DNA of 64,000 nucleotides from Pomphorhynchus laevis (lineage: Eukaryota > Acanthocephala > Palaeacanthocephala > Echinorhynchida > Pomphorhynchidae): positions 62,001 to 126,000 of the forward strand of contig WNNJ02002318.1 of the NCBI GenBank assembly GCA_012934845.2, in the 5' to 3' direction. Position numbers and translations under genes: made by a program. This document shows positions 11,921 through 24,100 of the stretch, one piece after another. The notes below the pieces were generated by a model. It saw only the letters and a program-made list of their open reading frames with translations. It was not told the DNA's origin and did no database searches. Position 1 is the first letter of the stretch; every line of letters starts with the position of its first letter.

Positions 11921-13284
11921 AAAAATATTTGAAATATTTAAATAAACAGTTTTAAGATTAAACATTATTGAATATTTGATTTTATTACAAGTATTTTCAA
12001 ATTTCATTATATTTTTATAAATTAGTCACTAATCAGTAAAATTTATTAATCCAATTATGATTATCACCTAATTTTTAAATCAACTAATTCTCGTATTTTA
12101 AATATTCACAGACTTACTTCTCTATTTTCAAGGTAATTTTATTTTTCTTCAAAATTTAAAAAAGTAAAATCAAAAGATTTCTTTAACTGAGCATAATATT
12201 TATACAAAAACCTAGTTAAATTAAAATTATTGAACGTTTTCATTTAAGTTTACAGCCAGGGTATTAAATATAAAAAGTATTGACATGATTCCTCGTTATT
12301 TTTGATTTGTAAACTGACACAAACTTCTTTATTTCTCACATTGCATATTTTTACGTACCATTTAAACGTAGCATTAAGAATTCAGAAGAATCATGGCTAG
12401 TTATCGTTTATAAGCGTTCACTAAATTTTTTAATCAGTAAAAATCAATTTTTTCAGTTGCACATTATTATTAATTACATTATAGCTTCGATTTTTAAATA
12501 AAATATATGCATATATATGAAATTAGAACTTTTAACTGTTAGTAATGCTTTAGCTGAGTTAAATTAGGAACTTTTTAAAAATATGCATTAAACTTTAAAT
12601 TTTAAATTAATTTAATAAATCTAATATAAACATATTAGATAAATATAAACATAATATAAACATATTATATAAATCTAATATAAATCATAAGCTGACTACC
12701 TGAATGTAAGATGTCATTCCCGATGAGAGGATTTATAACACGTTTAACTTTTCAAAACTGATTAATTTGCATGCATCGATTGCTTTATATTTCAACATGT
12801 TTAACATGTCTACTAATAATCAAGCTATTTGAACAGTTAAAATAGTAAGAATTCGGACTCAATTTATAACGTATCGAACTAATTGACAAAATATTTGAGA
12901 ATAAAAATGTAGAAGAGGGGATGGTTCTAAAGAGACATTGATAATAATATAAATTCTAGCGAGTCCACTTGTGATAATGTAGAAATGTTTAGATCTTCAC
13001 ATGGAATAAATTTAATTTAGTTCAAAGGTAAACGATACGGGAAATAATGAAATAAACAACTCTACAGATTTTATAATGCTCACCAATTGATTAATTAAAC
13101 TTACCGAATGCAAAAATTACTCCATATATTAAAACCTTATATACGTCAGCAACCTTATCACAGCTTTATTTTTAAGTATAAGCTAATTAAATGTAAGCTA
13201 ATTAACCGTCATTAGGTATATAGATAAATCAAAAAATTGTTACAAGGCAGTCATCAAAATACAGTCATTTTCCATTTTACTAGA
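11921..13284. other. Intergenic, nothing recognised
   Basis: AT-rich, with a short tandem of aatctaatataaacatatt-like units near 12615-12680. No gene recognised. Confidence 0.5.
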
Positions 13285-14410
13285 AAAATCATATCAGTTA
13301 TCTAAGTCAACGTATTTTATATAATTTATATATTAAAGATAAAAATTTAAAATAAATAATTGTATATGATTTTATTCAATTTATATCAAGTTAAAATAAA
13401 AATTTAAATCAAAAATAATATCCATTTTTATGAATTGACCAATAAATGATATACCATGATTCAAATAAGTAATATAGGGCATCAGGAGGAAATGCTACGT
13501 TATAAGGTTTGGGATCCTACTCCTCGACCAAACATAGCAGCGGGGCCAAATACGTGCTAATGGCGTATTTCCTCAGATGAAATTTGATTATTTTGTGTAT
13601 CTTATTTTAATACAAAAAGTAATACTAAATAAAAAATAAATAATTATAAATAATAAATAATTTGTATATAAGATGTTATATAATATAAGATGTTAGATAA
13701 TTTAAATGAAGTCAAAATTTAAAATTTAAATTTTAAATAAAAGTATATTGTTATGAATTGGATAATAAATAATATATAACGTATTCGAATAAGGAATAGA
13801 GGTTATCAGGAGGAACTGCTATGTTCTAAGGTTTCGACTTCTATTTCTTGACCCAACAGATAAGTAGGGCCAAATGCGTGATAATGACGTATTTCCTATG
13901 ATTAAATTCGATTATCTAGCTTATCTTAATTTTTTACAAAGCATATTGTTTATTATCCATCCCTAAAAATATTTTGAATTTAAATTTGTGTTAAAATTTA
14001 CTTTTAATAATAATTTATTTTAATAATCAGATCAGATAACAAAGTCTACGTATTTTATACTAAATATAAATAAAAATTAAGGTAAATAATTATAAATAAT
14101 AAATAATTATATAAGATTTTATACAATTTATATTTATATCAAGTTAAATTTAAAATTGAAATTTAAAATAAAAGTCAATTTATATGAATTCACTATTAAA
14201 TAACAGATGTAATCGAAGAAGGAATAGAGGTCATCATAAGGAACTGGTATGTTATAAAATTTCGGTTCTTGCTCCTCGACCAAACATAGCAGCGGGGTAA
14301 AATGCATGCTTATGACGTATTTCCTCTGATAAAATTTGATTATTTGGTGTATCTTATTCTAATACAAAGTATATTATTTAATATCCATAACAATTTTCGC
14401 TTAAGATATT
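13285..14410 (+). repeat. Three successive copies of the AT-rich hairpin repeat
   Basis: Three copies in the same orientation, roughly 13285-13640, 13670-13960 and 14020-14410. Each has the gtctacgtattt-like start, AT-rich middle, gaattga-ctaataaat block, and the hairpin segment with variants of gaggaactgctatgtt ... aacatagcagcgggg, ending tttcctctgatgaaatttga. Copies differ by scattered substitutions, so they are old relative to one another. Confidence 0.7.
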
Positions 14411-15990
14411 AAATTTGTTTTTAATAATATTATGTCATTCATTATAGATATATTCTCGATAGATATTAAGATTGCATAATTATATAAGATTTTATACAAT
14501 TTATATTCATATCAAGTTAAATTTAAAATTGAAATTTAAAATAAAAGTCAATTTTCATTATAAAATTCATTATAATATTTTGTTGTTGATTTATACATTG
14601 TAAATTCAATATTTTACTGATATTTTGTAGATTTATACTTCTCCATTATAGATATCTTCTCCATAGATATTAAGATTGCATAATTATATAATATTTTATA
14701 CAATTGAAATTTAAAATAAAAGTCAATTTTTATGAATTGACTAATAGATAACAGAAGATGTATGTTTTTATGTAAATATATTATATTATGTTAATATTAT
14801 ATTAATATGTTAATATCCGAAAAAATAATATTTTTCTAATATACAGGGAAGAAGAATTTTGAATTTTTGATGGATATACACAGCTAATGAAATAGTTAAT
14901 ATGATTCATTGTGTTCTTACATTCAATGTTTTTTAAATAAAAAAGTCATACCTTCTAAAAGTGTATTTAAATTTAAGTGTAAATTCAAGAAAATAGTTGG
15001 GTATATGGCGCCAAATACTATTTTGTAATATTACAACTTTTGACAAATGTGTTAAACAAATTCAGCATATTCTGTCAATATGTCGACACGCATTTTTTAT
15101 AAATACGATAATTTTTAGGTGTTAGACAAATAAGATATACATTATATTTTTGAAGTATTAAAAATGTAATGTAAAATATAAAATCTGTTTATATGGTTCA
15201 GTGATTTAAAATTTATAAACTATTGCACCTGCCTAATTTTTGAATTTAATTAACTGTCTAAATTTTTGATTTTTTTTCAATGAACTTTTGCTACATGTAC
15301 GAATATTGACTTTAGTTATCGCTACTTCAGATTGGCTTAGCACATATTCATACTCGTATTAGATTTGCATAATTTACAAACTTAACTAACCGTAAACCAT
15401 TCGAGTGTCTGTTATTGCAGTGTTTTTCATAAAAATAATTTTATTTTTTAGTTTTCTGAAAATATTAATCGCTTTTCAGATTGATTCCATCTCTTTAATG
15501 ATTCCATCTCATTGATTACTTTCTCGTTTATTACGAGAATTTTATAGTGGTTGACAAAGAAGCTAGACATTATATTTTTGAAATATTTAAAATAGGATTT
15601 TGTTGAAAATTAAATAAAATCCATTTAAAATTTCATTAAATAAAATTTTATTTAAATGAAACTTTATGTATGTACATTATTAAAGATAAAATCAAAAAAT
15701 ATCACGATTTTTATTTTATATCTAGTCAACGAGTATTCCAAGAAATTCAAAATTACTAGAACATCTAATTTCACGTAATAAATGTTGATCTGTTTTGCTT
15801 CCACCGAGCTTAAGTACTATGAACACTGATTTTTAAAAATATCGAAATTTTTTATAAGTTAGCACATATTTTTAAAAGATTTAAATAAATAATTCATGTT
15901 TTAATGCCTTATTATAAAATGAAGAGGCAAAATAAGTTTGACTATAAGATTAATAAATAATTTATTTTTAAGCAGTATATATCCTGATCT
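14411..15990. other. Intergenic with internal scraps of the AT-rich repeat
   Basis: Short internal pieces of the repeat recur at about 14455-14560 and 14640-14765 (tataagattttatacaattta and gaaatttaaaataaaagtca). Otherwise nothing recognisable. Confidence 0.5.
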
Positions 15991-15995
15991 AAAAA

Positions 15996-16460
15996 TTAAT
16001 CTGTGAAATGCAAGGATGTTATACTACTCTATGATTCAATTCTAAACATGCGTATGTAAATTAGCTTACGAATATCGTAATAAAGCAGTTGCAACATGAT
16101 CTAACCGCTAGGCATATTGCGCTGGCGATAGTACTTAGTAGAACTTTAGAGCGCGTTTTCCTGCTTATTTATAGACTCCTTGCAGGTCTAACACTTTTCG
16201 AAATAGATTTCCAGATCAGGTCGTTAATATGCGAAATGTAATGATGTTGTACTGCTCTATGCTTCAATCCTAAACATGTGTCCGCAAACCAGTGTATGAA
16301 TATCGTCACGAACAAGTAGCAACACGACATCATCTTGCGACGACGTCTAGCTATCAACATCATCTAGCTATCAACATAATCCTGGGACGACATTAGTACT
16401 CAGTGAATTTTTAGGGTACAGGCACTGAGCACTAACGTTTCAACATGATGTAATACTTAA
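15996..16460. repeat. Satellite-like repeat, copy 1 (family shared with 37130-37560)
   Basis: A ~240-300-bp unit, partly duplicated internally (cf. 16000-16090 with 16210-16310: gaaatg-aaggatgt, tactctatg-ttcaat, aaacatg, gaatatcgt). The same unit recurs in K4's intron. Its most structured part is a 14-bp inverted pair at 16390-16403 and 16425-16438; read on the minus strand it is preceded by GTTGAA. Confidence 0.6.
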
Positions 16461-16672
16461 ATCATTTAATTGTTTCATGAGTTTCTGTTAAATTATATTT
16501 ATTTTGTTTGCACAAAGATGGCTAATTTTGAACGCTAAATAGTCAGATAGAACATTTCTATTTAAAGATGTACCTAAATAACGAGCATAAAGACCTTTTG
16601 ACTAGAATCCAAAATAAAACCTTGTTGTCACATTTCTAGCCAGAAGCGGAAGAACGACGATAACAGTAACAA

Positions 16673-16753
16673 GTACCGTTTCGTCATAACAATGACTCAT
16701 CAGTGCCAGATCCCTCCCACTGCTGGAAACAGAGGGGGACTTGCAGACGGCAC
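16673..16753 (-). ncRNA. Type III hammerhead ribozyme, intact core
   Basis: Read on the minus strand: stem III GUGCCGU pairs with ACGGUAC (7 bp, one G-U), followed by the GUC cleavage triplet; stem I is closed by a long loop; then CUGAUGA; stem II GUCAU/AUGAC with a 4-nt loop; then GAAA. All conserved core positions are present. Stem III differs from the other copies at both strands (G-U and extended pairs), which is compatible with kept pairing. Stem I has one substitution against the consensus (UGCAAG versus UGCCAG). A small self-cleaving RNA is predicted from the fold. Confidence 0.8.
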
Positions 16754-16971
16754 ACGAGTCATGTGTATGAAGTACCAGAAAGATTTCTGGTAACTTCACA
16801 TTGAGCGTTAAATTAGCACCACTGCTTCACCAAATAGAATCATTAGCAAAAGCACTGGCAAATGCCAGCGCAGGTCTCTTTAATATCGGCTAACTTTTAT
16901 TTAAGGAGAGTGAGACCATTCCGCGTGAATTTCTTGTAAAACATGTAAGCTAGACGCGAAAGAATGACGAA

Positions 16972-17050
16972 TGCCGTTTCGTCATCACAACGACTCATTA
17001 GTGCCAGATCCCTCCCACTAATAGATGCAGAAGAGGACTGGCAGACGGCA
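16972..17050 (-). ncRNA. Type III hammerhead ribozyme, decayed core
   Basis: Same layout as the copy at 29446. Stems I and III are preserved, but the first core box reads CUAAUGA instead of CUGAUGA; that G is invariant in hammerheads, so this copy is probably inactive. Stem II remains paired through a G-U. Confidence 0.75.
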
Positions 17051-17229
17051 ATCAATGAATGAATCAACGTGAATGATGTACTAGAAAATTTTCTAGTAAC
17101 ATCATAGAGTACTAAATTAGCACCACTGCTTCACCAAAAAGGATCATTAGCAAAAGCACTGGCAAATGTGAGACCATTCCGCGTGAATTTCTTGTAAAAC
17201 ATGTAAGCTAGACACGAAAGAATGACGAA

Positions 17230-17308
17230 TGCCGTTTCGTCATCACAATGACTTATCAGTGCCAGATCCCTCCCACTAATAGATGCAGAAGAGGACTGGC
17301 AGACGGCA
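17230..17308 (-). ncRNA. Type III hammerhead ribozyme, decayed core
   Basis: Stems I, II and III are all intact, but the core box reads CUGAUAA instead of CUGAUGA. The changed G corresponds to G8, a catalytic residue in established hammerhead chemistry, so cleavage is not expected. Confidence 0.75.
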
Positions 17309-17580
17309 ATCAATGAATGAATCAACGTGAATGATGTACTAGAAAATTTTCTAGTAACATAATAGAGTACTAAATTAGCACCACTGCTTCACCAAATCGG
17401 ATCATTAACAAAATCACTGGCAAATGCCAGCGCAAGTCTCGTTAATATCGGCTAACTTTTATCATGAATTTCTCAAAAGAGAGTGAGACCAATCCGCGTG
17501 AAATACGATGTTATCATTGAAGCCAAACGCGGAAGAACGGTAGCAAGTACCGTTTCGTCATCACAATGACGAAAAAATAA

Positions 17581-18202
17581 AATAAAACTCTTTTCACACT
17601 AACGATAAAACGTCTGAATTGTGAATTTATCTTGTGATAAATTATACTTATATATTAAAACAATATTTCAAAATGCTGTTAGTGATGTTTGAAATGTTTG
17701 CTGGGGTTAATTACATGACATTGAAGAACTGTTAGTTCACAAAAGATATAATTTAGTTAGTTATTATTATTTAGTTATATTATCTAGTTCCCAAAAGATA
17801 TAAAAGATATTTTATATCTCTAAAGCTGCATTGACGAATCTTGATCGTTTTAATGAACCATTGAGGTGGTTTCAAAAGTTGCATTTATTATTAATTACGG
17901 AGCTTTAAACTATAATAATTATGCAGTCAGTGGTCAGTTTTGCAATAAATTATCGTTAAACAAACTCTACGTCGAATGTAAATGTAATTTAGATTTGCAT
18001 ATGGAAGAAATCTGTCAAAAAGGCGAATATAATTATACGCACTTGGGTTTGTTAATATTTTTATCTAAGCGTATAATATTTTACTGCTTTGTATTTTTGT
18101 TTTTAAAGATTGACGATATTTTCACATCTTAATCAGCTGATGCCATCAATAAAATAACGTTTAATGAAATATTAAATGCTTAATTGGGTCATATTTGTAA
18201 AA
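17581..18202. other. Intergenic, nothing recognised
   Basis: Downstream flank of K1 (minus strand). The 88-codon open frame at 17866-18132 has no recognisable domain. Confidence 0.45.
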
Positions 18203-20317
18203 TCAGCGTCGACAAATTTCTTCACATTGCTCAATTGAATGAAACATATTTCCACCAGTGGCACATCCGTATTTGTAGAATATACACCTATCTTGTGGCG
18301 CATCATATGTGTATACAGGATAATATGCCATACATTGAACTTCCGGTTCTAATGGTGGTTTGTAACAAAAATCTAAATACAAGAATTATTAATAAATAGA
18401 AATTTAAAAAAATACTTGAAATGTACAATTTTTAAATATCATTGAAAAAATATATATGATAAAATACAATCTAATCGGTACATTAAAATTAATTTAATCT
18501 GTAATATAGCCGAAATTCATAATCTAATTCTTCAAAATAATAAAATAAATGTTAATTCAAACTTTTAATAAAAGGAATTTTAGCTAAAATGTTAAATTAA
18601 ACTTTTTATTTTTCTGCTAATTTTTTATTTTTCTGTAAAAGTAAAATCAAACAGAAAATACTAAGATATGAAATATCTTATTTATTTTTAAAAAATAAAT
18701 CTAAGAAATAAATCACAGATATAAAGTATTTATATATTAATACTTATATTAATACTATATTAATACTTTTTAATATTTATAACACATGTTTCGATACATT
18801 GATGATATATGTGTATTTAATTCTAATAATTTTTATTCAATTAGTGAGCACATTTATACAGAAAGCCTCATTCTTAACAAAACCAATATTAATGATAAAG
18901 AAGGTGTATATCTAGATATGAACATTAAATTTACATTAACTAAAACTACTATTAATTTATATCGTAAAGATGACATATTTAAATTTACAAGAAACATATT
19001 TTTGCATGAGCATTCATGCATACCATATAATATAAAATATAATACATTAAATAATGAAATTTTAAGAATTGCAACAATATGTAATGATATTGGCTTTCTT
19101 AAAAATCATTTAAATAATTTAATAGATACATATTTTAAACTAGGTTACTATAAAAATAACATCAAGCAGAAAATAGTAAAATATATAAAACAGCAGAATA
19201 ATATAAAGAATAAATGTCTAACTCATTAATAAATGAATTTTAAATATTAAAATTCATATATTAAATTGCGTGTAAGTTATGTCACATATATATGATAAAG
19301 TAAGAGACCTCTGGACATTCGTGCAAATGAGTATAAGAATGGAGTACGAAAGCGTGACGTGGCTTTACCCATACTAAATCACGCGTTTACTAAAGCTAGT
19401 AGGATTGATTCTAATCATGTGAGTGTTCTCGAGAGAGAATCTAACCTATGTAGACTCCTGATATTTGAGTATCTCCTGATACTCAGATATGCAGACTCCT
19501 GATATCAACAAAACTCGTCTGAGGATGCAAGAAACTAAAGAATGCCCTTTATTCAACGAATTGATAATTTGCTATAATTTAGTGATTTTTGTATCATCAT
19601 TCTTTCATGTTGATTTGATTTTCATTCTTGTACTCTAATCTTATTCGAAAGGGCTACAGCTGTTAGCATAAATATTAAAATAATTCATTCTATTTTATCA
19701 ACCTGTGCGGATAATAAAACTACGTCAGTAAAATATATCATTTGTTATACATATGTAATTTTTGATTATTTTCATATCTATTTATCGGAGCTGGATCAAC
19801 GATAATGAAACATTTTATTCGATATTTCGATAATCTCTGCTAGCATCTTCTGAAAATTACCTGAAATTACCTGATTGTATTTTTTGAAGATGATGGCAGA
19901 GGTTAGCGAAATATCAAATAAAATGTTCATCTTTATTTGATCCAGCTCCAATAATTCTTTATCAATAATATATTATTATCAACTATTTACGATTTGCCTT
20001 TCAATCTAAAACGTTGTCACATCATTATAATTTGTTTAAATTGTTGATTAATGCTATAAATTATCATAATCGCGTAAAAGCGATTTTGACATACTAAATG
20101 TTTGATTTAGCTTCACTTTCTAAATCATTTTTGCACTTACATATATCATTTACTTACATTTTTATTAATAAAAGTAAGATATATATAATTACCAGCATAA
20201 ATTTGAAATTTCAACAATTCAATTAAAATCATATTTACCTGGTTTTCTATTTATTTTCATAGGTGAACGAGCATTTATTGCAACCAAAAATGCATAAATA
20301 ATTACGATTAGTTTCAT
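18203..20317 (-). CDS. K1: secreted single-domain Kunitz protein (two exons)
   Basis: Exon 1 (20317-20239) starts MKLIVIIYAFLVAINA, a clear signal peptide, and ends in a GTAAAT donor after one codon base. Exon 2 (18372-18203) follows a tatttag acceptor and encodes one Kunitz domain and a TGA stop; spliced length 249 nt, 82 residues. All six cysteines are present with spacings 10, 15, 6, 12 and 3. The usual YGGC is shortened to YKYGC, one residue less than its three neighbours, and the P1 position after the second cysteine is Met. Kunitz domains inhibit serine proteases or block ion channels; the odd loop and P1 leave this target open. The 1.9-kb intron holds an antisense Penelope-like RT fragment and a foldback repeat. 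First of four tandem paralogues, all minus strand. Signal exon and domain exon are joined by inference from phase and splice sites. Confidence 0.82.
18640..19229 (+). mobile_element. Penelope-like RT fragment inside K1 intron
   Basis: The best-preserved copy of this RT segment. The frame at 18786-19229 opens with FRYIDDIC, the catalytic YxDD box, and continues through LDMNIKFTLTKT, YRKDDIFKFTRNIF, IPYNIKYNTL and LGYYKNNIKQKIVKYIK, i.e. the region after the palm into the thumb. The upstream RT and any GIY-YIG part are absent. It lies antisense to K1 within its intron. A partial fossil. Confidence 0.65.
19782..19954. repeat. Foldback repeat in K1 intron
   Basis: An inverted pair about 173 bp across. 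Outer arms read ttatcggagctggatcaa / ttgatccagctccaataa; inner arms carry the CTGAAGATGNNNGCAGAGG - TTAGCGAAAT motif in both orientations. Same layout as the foldbacks at 43.5 and 3.8 kb. Confidence 0.7.
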
Positions 20318-20340
20318 CTTTTAGATATCTAGAAATATTT
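20318..20340 (-). promoter_or_regulatory. K1 5' flank motif
   Basis: Immediately upstream of K1's ATG the minus strand reads TTTCTAGATATCTAAAAG. K3 and K4 have CTAG(A/T)TATTTACACGTAAAA at the same place, so the CTAGATAT core is a shared leader or start-site element of the cluster. Confidence 0.4.
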
Positions 20341-21172
20341 CAAACACTAAATTACAGGTAAAATATCTAAAATAACAATTGCACTTTTATGATCCGTTCA
20401 TAATTAGTTATCAATTCGCAAGCTCGACGACCACAAAAATATATTAACATTGTTCAAACATCTTTTATCGTTCCGTTATATTAAGTTGTTCATTTAAAAT
20501 CCAAATTATGCTTAAATAACAATTATAAAAATCGGTAATAATTGTTTATATAAAGCAAAGGCAATTGGCAAAAATCGGAGATCTACGGCTATCAATAATT
20601 ATTACGATTTCTAAACTTAAGTTTCTTGTCTTATTCAACAGATGCAGCAAATGCTGGCTAGTAAGCAATCAAATGATCAGTTGTAAATTTCTACTCAAAA
20701 TTTATCCGGTTCTGCACAAACAGAGAAAGATATAAAAACAAAGTTTTTATACATAAATATATTATATAGAATATTAATATAATATTATTAATGTAATATT
20801 ATATTAATATTATATATAATATTAATGTTTATATATAAACAATGTATATTTGAATATACATTGTTTGTATCTTTCTCGATAAAGATAAAAACAATATATC
20901 CAACAATGTCATAGTGATGTTAAAGTCATGTTATAGTGTTCTTTAGTGATGCTAAAGTGATAAGAAAGTATTACTTTATATTCGAATTCTCATATCTAGA
21001 TGTCAATAATTGCCAAAAAAAGCAAGGATTGGTATAAAATGAATAATCGAGTCAAAGACATTTATTATTAAATAAATTTTAAGATTTATATCGACACTGT
21101 ACAGAAACATCGCAATTTAAAAATCAACCGATTGGGATTAATTCTCGTTTTATAATCGAACTCTTAATTGTT
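20341..21172. other. Intergenic between K1 and K2
   Basis: No gene recognised. A candidate polyadenylation signal for K2 (AATAAA on the minus strand) lies at 21061-21066. A palindromic AT patch lies around 20750-20870. Confidence 0.5.
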
Positions 21173-24100
21173 TTATAAGCCACAGACCTCTTCACATTCG
21201 TTAATAGAATCAAAAAGATTGTCTGATTTTTTACATCCTCCGTAGATGAATTCAATGCACCTGCTCTGGTCCCTGTCAAAAGTGAACATAGGACGATATG
21301 AATCGCACTGAAGATCCCCAGCAATTGGAGGAAACTCACACATCTCTAAATTCGAAAGTTTTCATGATGTAAAATGTTTTTCATATTTCTTTTGCCGTCA
21401 AAAAATCAAAAATATAATCTCAAAACATAATATATAAGGGTATATTATAATTAAAAAGAAATAAGAAAAATAATTATTACAATGGATGCATATCGCTCAT
21501 ATAAACAAGATCACAATAAAAATAACAGAGTAATCGATATTTACTGTTAAAAATGGGTGCAAAAAAGACAAGAGAAATTAAAGGAAAATTGTAATACTGC
21601 ATATTAGAGTGAATCATAAAAATAAATGTCGTCATATTAAACGAGTATATTTTGTATATTTTGAAAAAATACAAAAACTCAAGAATTATAAAATTATTAA
21701 ATTTAATAATTTAATTTTATTTGAATATCTTGTGCAATTTATAATTTTTTTTAAGTTTTTATTTTTTAAAAATAGAACCTCGAGTAAACATTAAAATATG
21801 AAGATCTAAATCCATAAACATTAAAATAATAAAACATTTTATATTGATGTAATATATTTATAAAATCAAATCGATTGCTTATGTTGAAAAATTGACTCTG
21901 ACTGAACATATTTGTATACACGCTATTTATATGTCAGCACGACAAATAACTCCTGTGGCGAATAGTGAAGTGATTTCTATTCATCCATTATGATAAATAG
22001 TTGGATAAATACAAATAACCTCTAAATATAATAATTAGAGGTTATTATAATAATTAGAGTTCATTTATTATAATTATCACGTTAATACGATAAGATGATA
22101 TTATATTGATTTTTATGATAAAAAGTTGAATTCAATAGTTTCTTTAATACATTTACAAACAAATTTTAAACATGAATCATATACAATTGAAAATGTAAAC
22201 TAAATTGATAAACGAAAAGGCTTCCTGTCGTAATAACTGCTGATTTATAATTATTACAACTCAGCACTCGAAGATACTCCCTGACGTTGGCTGCGAAGGA
22301 TGGTACTAGATAACCATTTAGAGAAATAATGGCAATGCTCAGTTGACTGGGGAATGACTCTAAACTTATGTAACGCAGTGGTTTCCAACCACTCTGAAGC
22401 GGCACTTCTCAACCACTTTGAATTGGCATATTAGCCCGTGACATGATTACTTGTGTGCAGTGAAAAAGTTGTAGACGAAGGTAAGTATTCATTTTTTAAA
22501 TAAAAAAACGTAAACTTAAGTAATTTTTGCGTGATCTAGAGATAAAAATCTAGAGAGTTCAATAGTGGTTGGTAACCACATGTTAAAGCTATATCGTAGC
22601 CAACTGTGCATTTAATCAACACGTTTATCTACTGTGTCTATAAGTAATAATCAGTAGACTTTGCATTTTAGGGTACGAACTCAATTAATATTTTGGCAGT
22701 AGAAGCCGAATGTAGTAGAAACGAACAGTTCTAATGATGGCCATAGGATTTTCACTTACAGAAGATTCACTTCAACAGCAGAAAATATTTCTTCAACTGG
22801 ATGCAGAGAAATGCATATGAAAAAAACATTATGATGCCAATGCATAGAAGTATCCATCCACAACCAGCAGCCAAATTATATGTTCATTACAAATACAGCG
22901 GAATGTATTCTCACATAAAATATGGGATGCAGAATTCGGATGCTCTCGGAACTTCAACAGATTTCGCAAACAATTTCGTTACAGCAAAAATGCTTACAAA
23001 TCCAACAATTAAAAGGAAGTTTTGATGATCCAGACAAAATATCTTCAATGTGAACAACATTAACTCAACTGCAGCTCCAGGTTAGTGATAACATTATTCA
23101 AAACACACCACGATACAGGAAGAGTTTTCTCTAATAAAAAAACTGTCAAATTTATTGATTAAAACTGCCTCAATTCCGATTGTTCCGATTGCTGGAATCA
23201 AAGACTCAGATGCAAAGATGTAGTCTCGGACATCATCCGCTATTTTAAATTTCAATGACCGGATACCCTCATTCAATATTCTTCTCAACTCGGCTAAATC
23301 GCAGGTGGTAGTCTTTAATGGAACTCCTGCCGCAAAGAAAATATTAAAAAGACTAGCACTCTCATCTCTCTCATTTATTTTGCAGAATCAACCACTGCAA
23401 GTCTTCACATATCAAGTAAGATACCTGGGGTTTACCATTACTGTTAAATGGTCGACCGGATCAGACTTTAATAGATTCAAAATTGTCCTGATGAGAGCCC
23501 GATGGGCCCTGAAACGGGCCCAGCATCTGTTATTAAGAGGAAATGCTCAGGTACGGCTTTGGGATACCTGAGCAATTTTAAGATTAGTCTTCTTTTCTAG
23601 AGACGTCTTCCTGAACAAAGACTAAGAGTTTTTGTGCAGTTCTCAGAGAAATGCACAAAAATTGTAAAATTACCATCCCTACTCAGAAAAATTTACAAAT
23701 TTACGGTCAAAGACTGGAATTCAGCTGGCAAGCTCAATTTCTATGTGAAATCGCGGTCCTCGTGATTACACATATAAATGTGTAATGTGATTACATACGA
23801 CTGGGTCAATATATATACTAAATGGTGTTGCTTGAAAGACTGGACTTCGATTTACGACTTTCAGTCACCATGTCAATTCTAGACGACCAATGAGTACCCG
23901 GCAACCTCATCAGTAGAATGAAGTACTTACTGGCCGTTTCGGTTGCCTGTGTGACATTGTGAATAAAGGCGTTTCCGACACTATGCTTAATTGTCTGAGG
24001 CTTACGCTCTTTACCAGATCGAATTGCAGTGCGAACCATCATTAAACACTAGGCAGAGGTTGTGGCTGAATTGTCGCTGCACTCGTTGGATCCTAAATGG

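Larger units (their letters stand above)
16600..17580 (-). repeat. Hammerhead-bearing satellite array 1 (minus orientation)
   Basis: Head-to-tail monomers of about 260-320 bp. Each contains a type III hammerhead ribozyme read on the minus strand (listed separately at 16673, 16972 and 17230) and a fourth, truncated copy near 17547-17570 that retains only stem II and the GAAAC box. Flanking monomer sequence includes ctagaaaattttctag (palindromic) and cacgcggaatggtctcac. The same monomer forms array 2 at 29.4-30.4 kb. Confidence 0.8.

Noticed and set aside
18184-18399. Plus-strand 71-codon frame
   Set aside because: Antisense shadow of the K1 Kunitz exon.
21124-21339. Minus-strand frame starting MSFLQLLGIFSAIHIVLCSL as a secreted protein
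   Set aside because: It is a different frame of the K2 Kunitz exon; the Kunitz frame with six cysteines and a splice acceptor is the real one.
22801-23571. Polinton, retroviral or other capsid-bearing element
   Set aside because: No capsid, integrase, protease, envelope or protein-primed polymerase motif was seen here or elsewhere in the window.
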